NCBI GenBank assembly: GCA_938038825.1
Contig: CALHST010000276.1
Location: 1-15,088, forward strand
DNA length: 15,088 nucleotides
From: an uncultured Paracoccaceae bacterium
GTDB taxonomy: Bacteria > Pseudomonadota > Alphaproteobacteria > Rhodobacterales > Rhodobacteraceae
Reading direction: 5' to 3'
The notes under the pieces were generated by a model that had not been told where the DNA came from, did not search any database, and saw nothing but the letters and a program-made list of their open reading frames with translations. This document shows, piece after piece, positions 6,636-13,857 of the stretch; the first letter of the stretch is position 1, and each line of letters starts with the position of its first letter. The position numbers were made by a program, and so were the translations under genes.

Positions 6636-6681
6636 GCCTGCGCTGTGCGTTTCCCATGTGATACGTCGGCGCAGGCTTTTT
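6636..6681 (+). terminator. Terminator of the RTX-like gene
   Basis: GCCTGCGC (6636-6643) pairs with GCGCAGGC (6669-6676), extendable by A-T and G-U pairs at the base, with a 25-nt loop and TTTTT (6677-6681). A further T-run follows at 6685-6690. It lies 27 nt after the stop codon. Confidence 0.7.
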
Positions 6682-6741
6682 GCGTTTTTTCAGCAAGCTC
6701 AGCATACAACAGGCAGGGAAGGATTTTCGGAGACATGAGGT

Positions 6742-6834
6742 GAGAGGCTGACAACGACCCAAACGGGACTCGTTACGGCTGCTTCCTTCCGGATCTGACC
6801 GGGTTGGCGAGGCGTTCGCCCGCGCCAACCTCTC
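6742..6834 (-). ncRNA. ffs: Signal recognition particle RNA (4.5S / small bacterial type)
   Basis: The minus strand contains the near-invariant SRP domain IV core GGTCAG, then TCCGGAAGGAAGCAGCC with its GGAA tetraloop. This is the binding site for the Ffh M-domain. The ends pair: GAGAGG (minus strand, 6834-6829) with CCTCTC (6747-6742), closing a long hairpin of about 93 nt. The RNA forms the SRP with Ffh and targets nascent membrane proteins to FtsY and SecYEG. A promoter sits directly upstream, with a predicted start at about 6835. Exact mature ends are inferred from the pairing, and I see no clear terminator of its own. Confidence 0.93.
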
Positions 6835-6841
6835 GACGGGT

Positions 6842-6870
6842 GACATAAGCGATCTTCTTGCCCAGTGCAA
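6842..6870 (-). promoter_or_regulatory. Promoter of ffs
   Basis: On the minus strand TTGCAC (6870-6865) and TATGTC (6847-6842) are separated by 17 bp, about 7 nt before the predicted SRP RNA 5' end. The -35 begins 3 bp after the stop codon of the upstream cpdB-like gene. Confidence 0.65.
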
Positions 6871-6872
6871 GA

Positions 6873-8651
6873 TCAGAGGGTGATTGGAATCCCCACAAAA
6901 CCATCGTTTTGCAGTTGTGGCGGGCCTGGTGACAGGTGCGCAATGTCACTGAGGTAGCTCAAAGCGCCGGGACCCGTGCGCAGGATGCATTGCACACCCT
7001 TCGCTGAGTCGGAAAATCTCCACGGAGACGGGAAATCTTGCGTCGCGCCGTGACCAATATAGTCGCGCAATGCGTCGGAGGCTGACAATTTTGGGCGCAA
7101 TACCGGGCGATCCGGGTGCAGGTTGGGGAAATCCCCTCCTCCGCAGGCGCGATAGCTATTCACCGCCACAAGAAAACGATCGGTGTCTCGGATGGGTTGT
7201 CCGTTGCAGGCTACGTCGGAAATGCGTCCCCCCCCGCTGACGCCACTCGGTGCTTTGGTGGGGTCAATAGTATATGTCAGACCAAACAGTGTGTCGAAGT
7301 TGAACGCAGGAAAGGAGGGATCAATCAGCGTGTTGGTTTCGTCTTTGCCTACTTGGATAAAACTCGAGGCGGCGCATTCCAGCCATTGCAGAACTTCGGC
7401 CCCGGACACGTCCACGGCCCAGACAAAATTCGTGAACACCTGTAAGTCCGCAAGATTGCGTTCCCGGACAGGGCCAGGCGCAATATCGCTGTAATTCCAT
7501 GGACCACCGCGCCCCCCGGCACGGGGCGGTGCGACCGCAGACAACAACGGCAAATCGGCATAGGGTGTGTTTTGTCGTGCAACATCAATGGCTTTGAATT
7601 GCGCGCCAGCACATAAGGCAAGCATGTTCGATGGGGCCGCTTGCGCAAAGTAACTTGTTAAGGCCGTCTTGCTCTCGCCAATTTGCGTATCCAACGCTTG
7701 ACAAGTCGCGATATGGGCTGGCCACAGGGGCGCAATCGCCTCGGCACAAATCGGGCCATTGGTACGCGCCGGAACAATGCACGCGCTGGCAGTGTCGACG
7801 TGCCATGTGCGATCCGAGCTTTGCAACAGATCCATGTCAAGACACCCCAGAAGCGCGCCACCAAAGCCGGGCATGACTGTCGGAACACCATGCAATGTGC
7901 CTTGTCGAATGTCGGCGCCGGGGAGATTTGCCAGATCTTCGCTTGGAAATTCGTGATGGGTATGACCGCCGATTAGTGCGTCTATCGCCCCGTCCTTAGC
8001 GATTGCGCACAAGGCGTTTTCGCGCAGATCATCTCCCAAACCCGTATGGGCAAGTGCCACCACCAAATCGGCACCGGCGGCGCGCGCAGCGGCTGCTTCG
8101 ATCCGAACCGTGTCGAGCATATCATCAATTCGAATGGCTCCGCCAAGTGTGGCAAAGGTCCATTCCAAGGTTTTGGGTGGTAGTACAGAAATGATCCCAA
8201 CCGACATGCCCCCGCAAGGAAGAATGACGTGTTTCTTGGGCCAAGGTTTAGTTCCTTCAAGGATCAAATTTGACGATACAACGGGGATGGAAATTGTGTG
8301 CACAAACGCGTCCAGATGCGCCATCCCATAGTCAAAATCGTGATTGCCAAGTCCCAATGCATCATAGCCAAGGTGCGACAGTAATCGTGCGAACGCTGTC
8401 AGGGCATAGGGGTTTTCGGCCACGTGATCTGCCAATGGCGTACCCTGCAACAAATCCCCATTGTCGAACAAAAGAACATGCCGTGGTTCCGGACCGCTTT
8501 CAGCCGAGTGGCGCAGACTGGAAATTGTATCTGCCAGCGCGCTAAGACCCACCCCCGGCGCAGGTGTGTTTGCATAATAGTTAAAGGCCATCATATGCAT
8601 GTGGACATCGCTGGTTGCGAGAATCCGAAGGCGTTCCGTCTTTGGCGTCAT
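6873..8651 (-). CDS. cpdB: 2',3'-cyclic-nucleotide 2'-phosphodiesterase / 3'-nucleotidase (CpdB-like), no signal peptide
   Basis: The 592-residue product belongs to the 5'-nucleotidase/CpdB metallophosphoesterase family, which opens 2',3'-cyclic nucleotides and dephosphorylates 3'-nucleotides. Metal-binding motifs are clear: SDVHMH (Asp15, His17), FDNGDLLQG (Asp63), GNHDFDYG (Asn103, His104), AHTGLGDD (His202) and GGHTHHE (His230, His232). The C-terminal substrate domain has the expected FNFDTLFGLTYTID and NSYRACGGGDFP segments. E. coli CpdB is periplasmic and longer at the N-terminus. Here the first catalytic motif starts at residue 14, and the frame upstream holds no ATG, GTG or TTG before an in-frame stop (8711-8709). 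The enzyme therefore appears cytoplasmic. No Shine-Dalgarno sequence precedes the ATG. The family is firm, the precise substrate less so. Confidence 0.88.
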   Translation of the reverse strand: MTPKTERLRILATSDVHMHMMAFNYYANTPAPGVGLSALADTISSLRHSAESGPEPRHVLLFDNGDLLQGTPLADHVAENPYALTAFARLLSHLGYDALGLGNHDFDYGMAHLDAFVHTISIPVVSSNLILEGTKPWPKKHVILPCGGMSVGIISVLPPKTLEWTFATLGGAIRIDDMLDTVRIEAAAARAAGADLVVALAHTGLGDDLRENALCAIAKDGAIDALIGGHTHHEFPSEDLANLPGADIRQGTLHGVPTVMPGFGGALLGCLDMDLLQSSDRTWHVDTASACIVPARTNGPICAEAIAPLWPAHIATCQALDTQIGESKTALTSYFAQAAPSNMLALCAGAQFKAIDVARQNTPYADLPLLSAVAPPRAGGRGGPWNYSDIAPGPVRERNLADLQVFTNFVWAVDVSGAEVLQWLECAASSFIQVGKDETNTLIDPSFPAFNFDTLFGLTYTIDPTKAPSGVSGGGRISDVACNGQPIRDTDRFLVAVNSYRACGGGDFPNLHPDRPVLRPKLSASDALRDYIGHGATQDFPSPWRFSDSAKGVQCILRTGPGALSYLSDIAHLSPGPPQLQNDGFVGIPITL

Positions 8652-8706
8652 AGGGGCCGGTTTATTGCTGAAAAGATCAGGATATTTCCCGTTTAGGGCG
8701 TTAGAT

Positions 8707-8722
8707 GTTTAACATGTTCAAC
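8707..8722. promoter_or_regulatory. 16-bp near-perfect palindrome, possible operator, between cpdB and nudC
   Basis: GTTTAACATGTTCAAC reads the same on both strands except at positions 4 and 13. It can also be read as two GTTNAAC half-sites separated by AT. A -10-like TATAGC (8723-8728, plus strand) abuts it. No regulator is encoded beside it, so its binding protein is unknown. Confidence 0.4.
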
Positions 8723-8808
8723 TATAGCATGTCTTTCGAGAATTGGCACCTGCTTGCGTCATCTTTTGCGACATGCGACCTCTCGCGGGGCCAACGCGGA
8801 GATACATC

Positions 8809-9777
8809 ATGAAACATGCAGAAACAGTTACTTTCGGGGGATCCGGCTTGGATCGCGCAGCCGAGATGCGTGCAAAGCCCGATGCTTTGGCCAAATTTGC
8901 TGCAGATCCGGCGGCGCGTGCCGTCATTTTCTGGCGTGGCAAAACGCTGATCAACCGGGACCGACCCGCAACTGTTTTGCGCGTTCCCATGGATCACCCG
9001 ATAGTTAAAGAATCCGGCGAAGCCCCGATTTTCTTGGGCTGTGAAGATGGTGCGGCGCTGTTTGCCTTTGCCATTGATGCGTGGGAGCCGGAAGGGCAGG
9101 ACCTTAGCCAGATTACCCAGTTTCTGGATCCGTCGCAGCAGTGTTTCCCTGGTATGGCCGCGTCGGAAGTCTTTGCTGAGTTGCGTCAGATCATGACGTG
9201 GTTGTCTCCACGGGATGCCGAATTGGCGGCGACTGCGCGCGCTTTGTTCATGTGGCATGAAAGCCATCAGTTTTGTGCAAATTGCGGACAGAAATCCGTA
9301 CCTTCAATGGCTGGGTGGCAACGGGATTGTGCGGCCTGCGGGCGCCATCATTTTCCCCGAACTGATCCCGTTGTGATTATGTTGATCACGCACGGAAATT
9401 CTGTGTTGCTGGGACGCTCTCCGGGGTGGCCCGAGGGGATGTATTCCCTGCTTGCGGGTTTTGTCGAACCGGGGGAGACATTAGAGGCTGCTGTGCGCCG
9501 CGAAGTCTTTGAAGAAGCAGGCATTCGTGTGGGTGATGTGTCGTATCTTGCCAGCCAACCATGGCCTTTTCCTGCGTCCTTGATGTTCGGTTGCGCGGGG
9601 GTGGCATTGGACAAAGAGATCACGATTGACCCAGTGGAAATCGAAGATGCAAAATGGGCCACACGTGAGGAGATCATGCAAGCAATGGCAGGCGAACTTC
9701 CGGGGATGTTACCTGCCAGAAAAGGTGCAATTGCGCATTTTCTTCTAGAAAATTGGGTTGCAGACACGCTGGATTAA
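8809..9777 (+). CDS. nudC: NAD(+) diphosphatase / NADH pyrophosphatase NudC
   Basis: A 322-residue Nudix hydrolase that splits NAD(H) into NMN(H) and AMP and, in E. coli, removes NAD caps from RNA. A zinc ribbon lies at Cys156, Cys159, Cys174 and Cys177. The Nudix box spans 217-239 (GFVEPGETLEAAVRREVFEE, AGI) with Glu223, Arg231, Glu232, Glu235 and Glu236. The NudC-specific SQPWPFPAS motif follows at 249-257 and separates it from other Nudix enzymes. The frame is open further upstream (an ATG at 8743), but the ATG at 8809 has GGAG (8798-8801) 7 nt before it and fits the family start. The SRPBCC gene follows 40 bp downstream and is probably co-transcribed. Confidence 0.95.
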   Translation: MKHAETVTFGGSGLDRAAEMRAKPDALAKFAADPAARAVIFWRGKTLINRDRPATVLRVPMDHPIVKESGEAPIFLGCEDGAALFAFAIDAWEPEGQDLSQITQFLDPSQQCFPGMAASEVFAELRQIMTWLSPRDAELAATARALFMWHESHQFCANCGQKSVPSMAGWQRDCAACGRHHFPRTDPVVIMLITHGNSVLLGRSPGWPEGMYSLLAGFVEPGETLEAAVRREVFEEAGIRVGDVSYLASQPWPFPASLMFGCAGVALDKEITIDPVEIEDAKWATREEIMQAMAGELPGMLPARKGAIAHFLLENWVADTLD

Positions 9778-9817
9778 GGCAAGACTCGCGGAAAACGAGC
9801 ATACGGGCGGCACACCC

Positions 9818-10285
9818 ATGAAATTTTCAACAAAAGAAGACATTGATGCGTCGGTTGATACCGTCTTCGCAATGGCTACGGATTTCGAAACATTTGAACG
9901 TTCCGCGATGCGTCGTGGCGCAGATGTTAGACGGACGGACACGCTTGCAGCGCCGGGCGTGGGCATGGAATGGGACACGTCATTCAGCATGCGAGGCCGC
10001 CGCCGCAACGTCGAAGTGAAACTGACGGAATACAATCCGAATCGCGGTATTTGTGCGGCTGCAACGTCGCCCGGTCTTTTGGGACGATTCGACATGGAGC
10101 TGATTGCGCTGTCAAAAACGCGTACGCGCATGGTGATCGACTTTGAGATCAAACCACAGAATTTGTCTGCGCGTTTGTTTGTTCAATCGTTGCGGCTGGC
10201 CAAGGCGAACCTGTCGAAACGCTTTAAAATGCGCGTGGCAGAATATGCCAGAATGATGGAAACCAAGGCGAAACGAGACGCTTAA
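9818..10285 (+). CDS. SRPBCC (START-like) domain protein
   Basis: A 155-residue cytoplasmic protein with the START/polyketide-cyclase-like fold signature: an N-terminal strand and helix (MKFSTKEDIDASVDTVFAMA, then TDFETFERSAMRRG), antiparallel strands through the middle (VEVKLTEYNPNRGI, RMVIDFEIKPQNLSARLFVQ) and a long C-terminal helix. Such proteins bind hydrophobic ligands, and the ligand here is unknown. The start at 9818 is chosen because translation homologous to the family begins at MKF; an upstream ATG (9758) lies inside nudC and adds an unlikely leader. The ribosome-binding site is weak (GGGCGG). The stop codon overlaps that of the convergent pheA gene by 2 bp. Confidence 0.82.
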   Translation: MKFSTKEDIDASVDTVFAMATDFETFERSAMRRGADVRRTDTLAAPGVGMEWDTSFSMRGRRRNVEVKLTEYNPNRGICAAATSPGLLGRFDMELIALSKTRTRMVIDFEIKPQNLSARLFVQSLRLAKANLSKRFKMRVAEYARMMETKAKRDA

Positions 10286-11121
10286 GTCGTTTCGTGTCGC
10301 CCAGGGTCCGACGGATACACGCCCAGGATTTCGATTTTGTTGGTAAAGTAATCCAACTCTTCCAATGCGCGGGCCACGCCCGGATCATCAGGGTGGCCTT
10401 CAATGTCCGCATAAAACTGCGTGGCCGTGAAGGCGCCGCCAACCATATAGCTTTCCAGCTTGGTCATGTTCACACCATTGGTCGCAAATCCACCCATGGC
10501 TTTGTACAAAGCAGCAGGGATGTTACGCACCTGAAAAATAAACGTGGTCAGCATGTTATCCGCGCGACGGGTCATATCCGCTTTGGGTGCCATAACCAGA
10601 AAGCGAGTTGTATTGTGCCCATGGTCTTCGATGTCGCGGGCCAAAACGTTCAACCCATGGATCTCGGCGGCGATTTCGCTGGCCAGCGCACCGATTCCCA
10701 TAGTCTTGTTCGCCGCGATCTCTGCGGCAGCACCGGCGCTGTCTGCTGCAGCTTCTGATGTGATGTTCTGTGTGTCTAAAAATTTTCGAGCCTGGGGCAA
10801 AAGCACCAGATGAGCCCGGACATGTTTGATGTCTGCCAAGTTTTGACCGGGCATCGCCATCAATGAAATACGCACGCGCACAAAGGCCTCGCCCACAATG
10901 TGCAACCCACTTTGGGGTAACAGGCGGTGAATGTCCGCGACACGCCCATATGTGGTATTTTCCACAGGAACCATAGCTTTAGCAGCCCGACCAGAGGTCA
11001 CAGCTTCGATCGTGTCTTCAAAGGTGCGGCAAGGCAGGGGTTCCATATCCGGAACAGCCTTGCGGCATGCTTCGTGACCATAGGCGCCCAACTCTCCCTG
11101 AAAGGCAATCAAATCAGCCAT
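10282..11121 (-). CDS. pheA: Prephenate dehydratase
   Basis: A 279-residue monofunctional enzyme that converts prephenate to phenylpyruvate in phenylalanine synthesis. The catalytic domain (1 to about 185) begins with IAFQGELGAYGHEA, includes PVENTTYGRVADIHRLL, and carries the catalytic NTTRF motif at 170-174. An ACT domain (about 193-272) follows with RNIPAALYKAMGGFATNGVN and TKLESYMVGG, the region that binds phenylalanine for feedback inhibition in this family. There is no chorismate mutase domain. The open frame extends 66 codons upstream, but the ATG at 11121 has AGAAGGA (11134-11128) 6 nt before it and matches the family start. It diverges from the cytochrome c gene. Confidence 0.95.
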   Translation of the reverse strand: MADLIAFQGELGAYGHEACRKAVPDMEPLPCRTFEDTIEAVTSGRAAKAMVPVENTTYGRVADIHRLLPQSGLHIVGEAFVRVRISLMAMPGQNLADIKHVRAHLVLLPQARKFLDTQNITSEAAADSAGAAAEIAANKTMGIGALASEIAAEIHGLNVLARDIEDHGHNTTRFLVMAPKADMTRRADNMLTTFIFQVRNIPAALYKAMGGFATNGVNMTKLESYMVGGAFTATQFYADIEGHPDDPGVARALEELDYFTNKIEILGVYPSDPGRHETT

Positions 11122-11127
11122 GGTGTG

Positions 11128-11134
11128 TCCTTCT
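11128..11134 (-). promoter_or_regulatory. Ribosome-binding site that fixes the pheA start
   Basis: AGAAGGA on the minus strand lies 6 nt before the ATG at 11121. It rules against the longer open frame that begins at 11319, which would run into the divergent cytochrome c gene. Confidence 0.7.
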
Positions 11135-11178
11135 TTCCGCAAACCCAAGGCAGGGCGTTTAGTCGCGCCTCCTACACC

Positions 11179-11207
11179 TTGCCAGCGACCAAGGGAAGCC
11201 GTACTAA
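11179..11207 (+). promoter_or_regulatory. Possible promoter of the cytochrome c gene
   Basis: TTGCCA (11179-11184) and TACTAA (11202-11207) are separated by 17 bp, about 40 bp before the start codon. The -35 is good and the -10 is weak. Confidence 0.3.
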
Positions 11208-11248
11208 GCGCGCAAACACGGGAACAAACATAGGTAATTAGGCGTACC

Positions 11249-11758
11249 ATGGACACGATGACGATGACCAAGCTGGCCGGCGGTTTCTGCGGCGCGTTTT
11301 TGATCTTTTTGCTTGGCAAATGGGCTGCGGAAGAAATCTACCATGTTGGCGGCCACGGCGATCATGCGCAGGCATATGTAATCGACACTGGCGTTGAAGA
11401 AGACGCTGGCGCTGAGGAAGAAGTCAGTTTTGAAGAGGTTTTGGCCTCGGCTGATGTTGCTAAGGGCGCCAAGGTCTTCAAGAAATGCACAGCCTGCCAC
11501 AAGATCGAAGATGGCGCGAACGGAACTGGCCCGTATCTGTACGGCGTTGTGGGGCGTGACATTGCAGAAGAAGCCACTGGATTTGGCTATTCTGCTGCGA
11601 TGGGCGGAACCGAAGGCGACTGGACTGCGGACAACCTGAACGCGTTTCTTGAAAAGCCAAAAGACTGGATCGATGGGACATCGATGGGCTTTTCAGGTTT
11701 GAAAAAGATCGAAGACCGCGCAAACGTGATCGCATATCTCGACAGTCTCGACGATTAA
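11249..11758 (+). CDS. cycM: Membrane-anchored class I cytochrome c (CycM / c552 / cy type)
   Basis: A 169-residue monoheme cytochrome c. Residues 8-27 (KLAGGFCGAFLIFLLGKWAA) form an uncleaved N-terminal membrane anchor. A flexible acidic linker (about 44-66) leads to a mitochondrial-type c domain. The heme motif CTACH is at 80-84, GTGPYLYGVVGRDIAEE at 92-108, and Met146 in GTSMGF is the likely sixth heme ligand. Proteins of this kind carry electrons from the bc1 complex to terminal oxidases on the periplasmic face. It diverges from pheA and has a strong terminator, so it is probably monocistronic. The class is firm; the partner oxidase is inferred. Confidence 0.92.
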   Translation: MDTMTMTKLAGGFCGAFLIFLLGKWAAEEIYHVGGHGDHAQAYVIDTGVEEDAGAEEEVSFEEVLASADVAKGAKVFKKCTACHKIEDGANGTGPYLYGVVGRDIAEEATGFGYSAAMGGTEGDWTADNLNAFLEKPKDWIDGTSMGFSGLKKIEDRANVIAYLDSLDD

Positions 11759-11782
11759 GTTACAGCTAAAAACTGCTTAAAT

Positions 11783-11813
11783 GGCCGCGCGGTGCGAACC
11801 GTGCGGCCTTTTT
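11783..11813 (+). terminator. Terminator of the cytochrome c gene
   Basis: GGCCGCGCGGT (11783-11793) pairs with ACCGTGCGGCC (11798-11808), 11 bp with one G-U pair, closed by a GCGA (GNRA-type) tetraloop and followed by TTTTT (11809-11813). Confidence 0.9.
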
Positions 11814-11916
11814 GCTGCAATTTCACGTGTGTTCACATATTCTCAACTTGAATGTTGGCGAATGCACACTTTACCTTAAATAATTCGAAAGACGAAACGA
11901 CCAGAAGGATCAGCCC

Positions 11917-13848
11917 ATGCATCGCGATAGACCCCGTGCGGACGTTACAGCAAAAGTAGACACTGGATTGGGTGCGATAAAAATTGGGATCCTTGGACTG
12001 ACCATGTTGGGTTTGGCGGCTACACAAGTCCGCAGTGAAGAGATCATCACCTCGCATGGCTATTCGTTTTACGGCGATTTGAAATACCCGGCTGACTACA
12101 CACATTTTGACTATGTGAACCCGGATGCGCCCAAAGGGGGCGAGATCAGCTTTGCCGCGTCGGGCACATTTGATTCCATGAATCCCTATTCGCGCAAAGG
12201 GCGCGCTGGGCGGTTAAGTTGGATGATGTATGAAAGCCTGTTGGGGGAAATTCCGACAACGGGTGGGGCTGCTGCCGCCGACACATACGGCGAAGGTTAC
12301 TGTCTGTTGTGCACGCATTTGGAATACCCAAAAGACAAATCTTGGGTGACTTTCCATATGCGCACAGATGCGAAGTTTTCGACGGGTGATCCGGTGACCG
12401 CACATGATGTGCTGTTCTCTCATAACTTACTTTTGGATCAAGGCCTTGCGTCCTATGCTGCTGCGGTCAGAAAACGCATTCCTAAGGCCGAAGTGCTGGA
12501 TGATTACACAATCAAGTTTTACTTCACGGATGGTATTTCCCGGCGCAGTTTGATCGATCAAGTGGGCGGAGTGCCGGTGTGGTCCAAGAAATGGTATGAA
12601 GAGACTGGCGCCCGTCTGGACGAGGGCCGATTAGAGGCGTCCCCCGGTTCTGGCCCGTATGTGATCGATACGTTCGAAGTGAACCGGCGCATCGTCTACA
12701 AACGCAATCCTGAATACTGGGCAAAGGATCTGCCGATCAATGTGGGACGCCACAACTTTGATTCGATCCGTGTTGAGTATTTTGGTGACGACACAGCGTC
12801 CTTCGAGGGCTTTAAATCCGGGGCCTATACGTTCCGTGCAGAAGGCGATTCTGCGAAATGGGCCAAGGCGTATGATTTCCCCAAAGTGCAAAGTGGCGAC
12901 GTAAAGAAAGTGGCGCTTCCCAGCGGCACGCCGCCAACACCGACGGGAATCGTGTTCAACTTACAGCGCGAAGATCTGCAAGATCGCGATGTACGGCAAG
13001 CCTTGGCGTTGGCGTATAACTTCGAATGGACGAACGAGAGCCTGCAATATGGTCTGTTCAGCCAGCGCGCATCTTTTACGCAAGGCTCCCCATTGGAAGC
13101 GACCGACCTGCCAACAGGTGACGAATTGGCGTTTTTGCAGTCATTGGGTGATTTGGTTCCAGCTGAGATGCTTAGCGAACCTGTAAACGTGCCACATGTG
13201 TCAAAGCCAGAGCGTCTTCTGGATCGCCGCAATTTACGCAAAGCCATGAAATTGTTGGATGATGCGGGTTGGGCTGTTGGTAGTGACGGCAAACGATCCA
13301 AAAACGGCAAGCCATTGAAGCTGACGTTCTTATTCAATTCGTCGTCCTCACCGACACTCAGTTCGGTAATGGAAAACTATGTGTCCAATGTGCAAGCGAT
13401 GGGGATCGAGATTGCTTTGGAAAAAGTGGACTCGGCCCAATACACATCGCGCGAACGCAGCAAAGATTATGACCTGATCTTCGACAGCTATGCGTCCTTC
13501 TTGGGCACAGGCACGGGCCTGCATCAGCGTTACGGTTCTGAAGACGCGATTGTGTCGCTGTTTAACCCGGCCTCTTTGCAGTCCGAACTGGTCGACACAA
13601 TCATTGATGCCTCGCTGCAGGCGCAGTCCACTGCAGAAGAGCAATCCACTTTGCGCGCACTTGATCGTGCGCTGCGGTATGAATTCTTTATGATCCCAGT
13701 TTGGTACAATCCCGACACGTGGGTCGCATTTTATGACCAATACGAATACCCGGACCCACTGCCAGATTACGCATTGGGGCACTTGGATTTCTGGTGGTAC
13801 AATGCCGAAGGGCACGATGCCCTGATTTCCTCCGGCGCGTTGCGGTAA
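11917..13848 (+). CDS. yejA: Periplasmic solute-binding protein of a peptide ABC importer (YejA-like)
   Basis: A 643-residue family 5 extracellular solute-binding protein that captures oligopeptides in the periplasm. In E. coli YejA delivers peptides and microcin C to YejBEF. A signal sequence is present but has a long N-region of about 20 residues; the hydrophobic core is about 21-37 (IKIGILGLTMLGLAATQ), followed by RSEE. The start is supported by AGAAGGA (11903-11909) 7 nt before the ATG. The mature N-terminus HGYSFYGDLKYPADYTHFDY followed by VNPDAPKGG is characteristic of the YejA branch, and VFNLQREDLQDRDVRQALAL is the core family 5 motif. The yejB gene starts 9 bp after the stop. The true ligand cannot be told from the sequence. 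Confidence 0.9.
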   Translation: MHRDRPRADVTAKVDTGLGAIKIGILGLTMLGLAATQVRSEEIITSHGYSFYGDLKYPADYTHFDYVNPDAPKGGEISFAASGTFDSMNPYSRKGRAGRLSWMMYESLLGEIPTTGGAAAADTYGEGYCLLCTHLEYPKDKSWVTFHMRTDAKFSTGDPVTAHDVLFSHNLLLDQGLASYAAAVRKRIPKAEVLDDYTIKFYFTDGISRRSLIDQVGGVPVWSKKWYEETGARLDEGRLEASPGSGPYVIDTFEVNRRIVYKRNPEYWAKDLPINVGRHNFDSIRVEYFGDDTASFEGFKSGAYTFRAEGDSAKWAKAYDFPKVQSGDVKKVALPSGTPPTPTGIVFNLQREDLQDRDVRQALALAYNFEWTNESLQYGLFSQRASFTQGSPLEATDLPTGDELAFLQSLGDLVPAEMLSEPVNVPHVSKPERLLDRRNLRKAMKLLDDAGWAVGSDGKRSKNGKPLKLTFLFNSSSSPTLSSVMENYVSNVQAMGIEIALEKVDSAQYTSRERSKDYDLIFDSYASFLGTGTGLHQRYGSEDAIVSLFNPASLQSELVDTIIDASLQAQSTAEEQSTLRALDRALRYEFFMIPVWYNPDTWVAFYDQYEYPDPLPDYALGHLDFWWYNAEGHDALISSGALR

Positions 13849-13857
13849 CCGGACCCA

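Noticed and set aside
8707..8728. LexA/SOS box of the alphaproteobacterial GTTC-N7-GTTC type
   Set aside because: The half-sites are GTTT and GTTC five bases apart, and no second GTTC follows at the required spacing, so it is kept only as an unassigned palindrome.
10282..11319. Longer pheA reading frame starting at 11319
   Set aside because: It would overlap the divergent cytochrome c gene, lacks a ribosome-binding site, and adds 66 residues unlike the family; the ATG at 11121 has a good AGAAGGA site.
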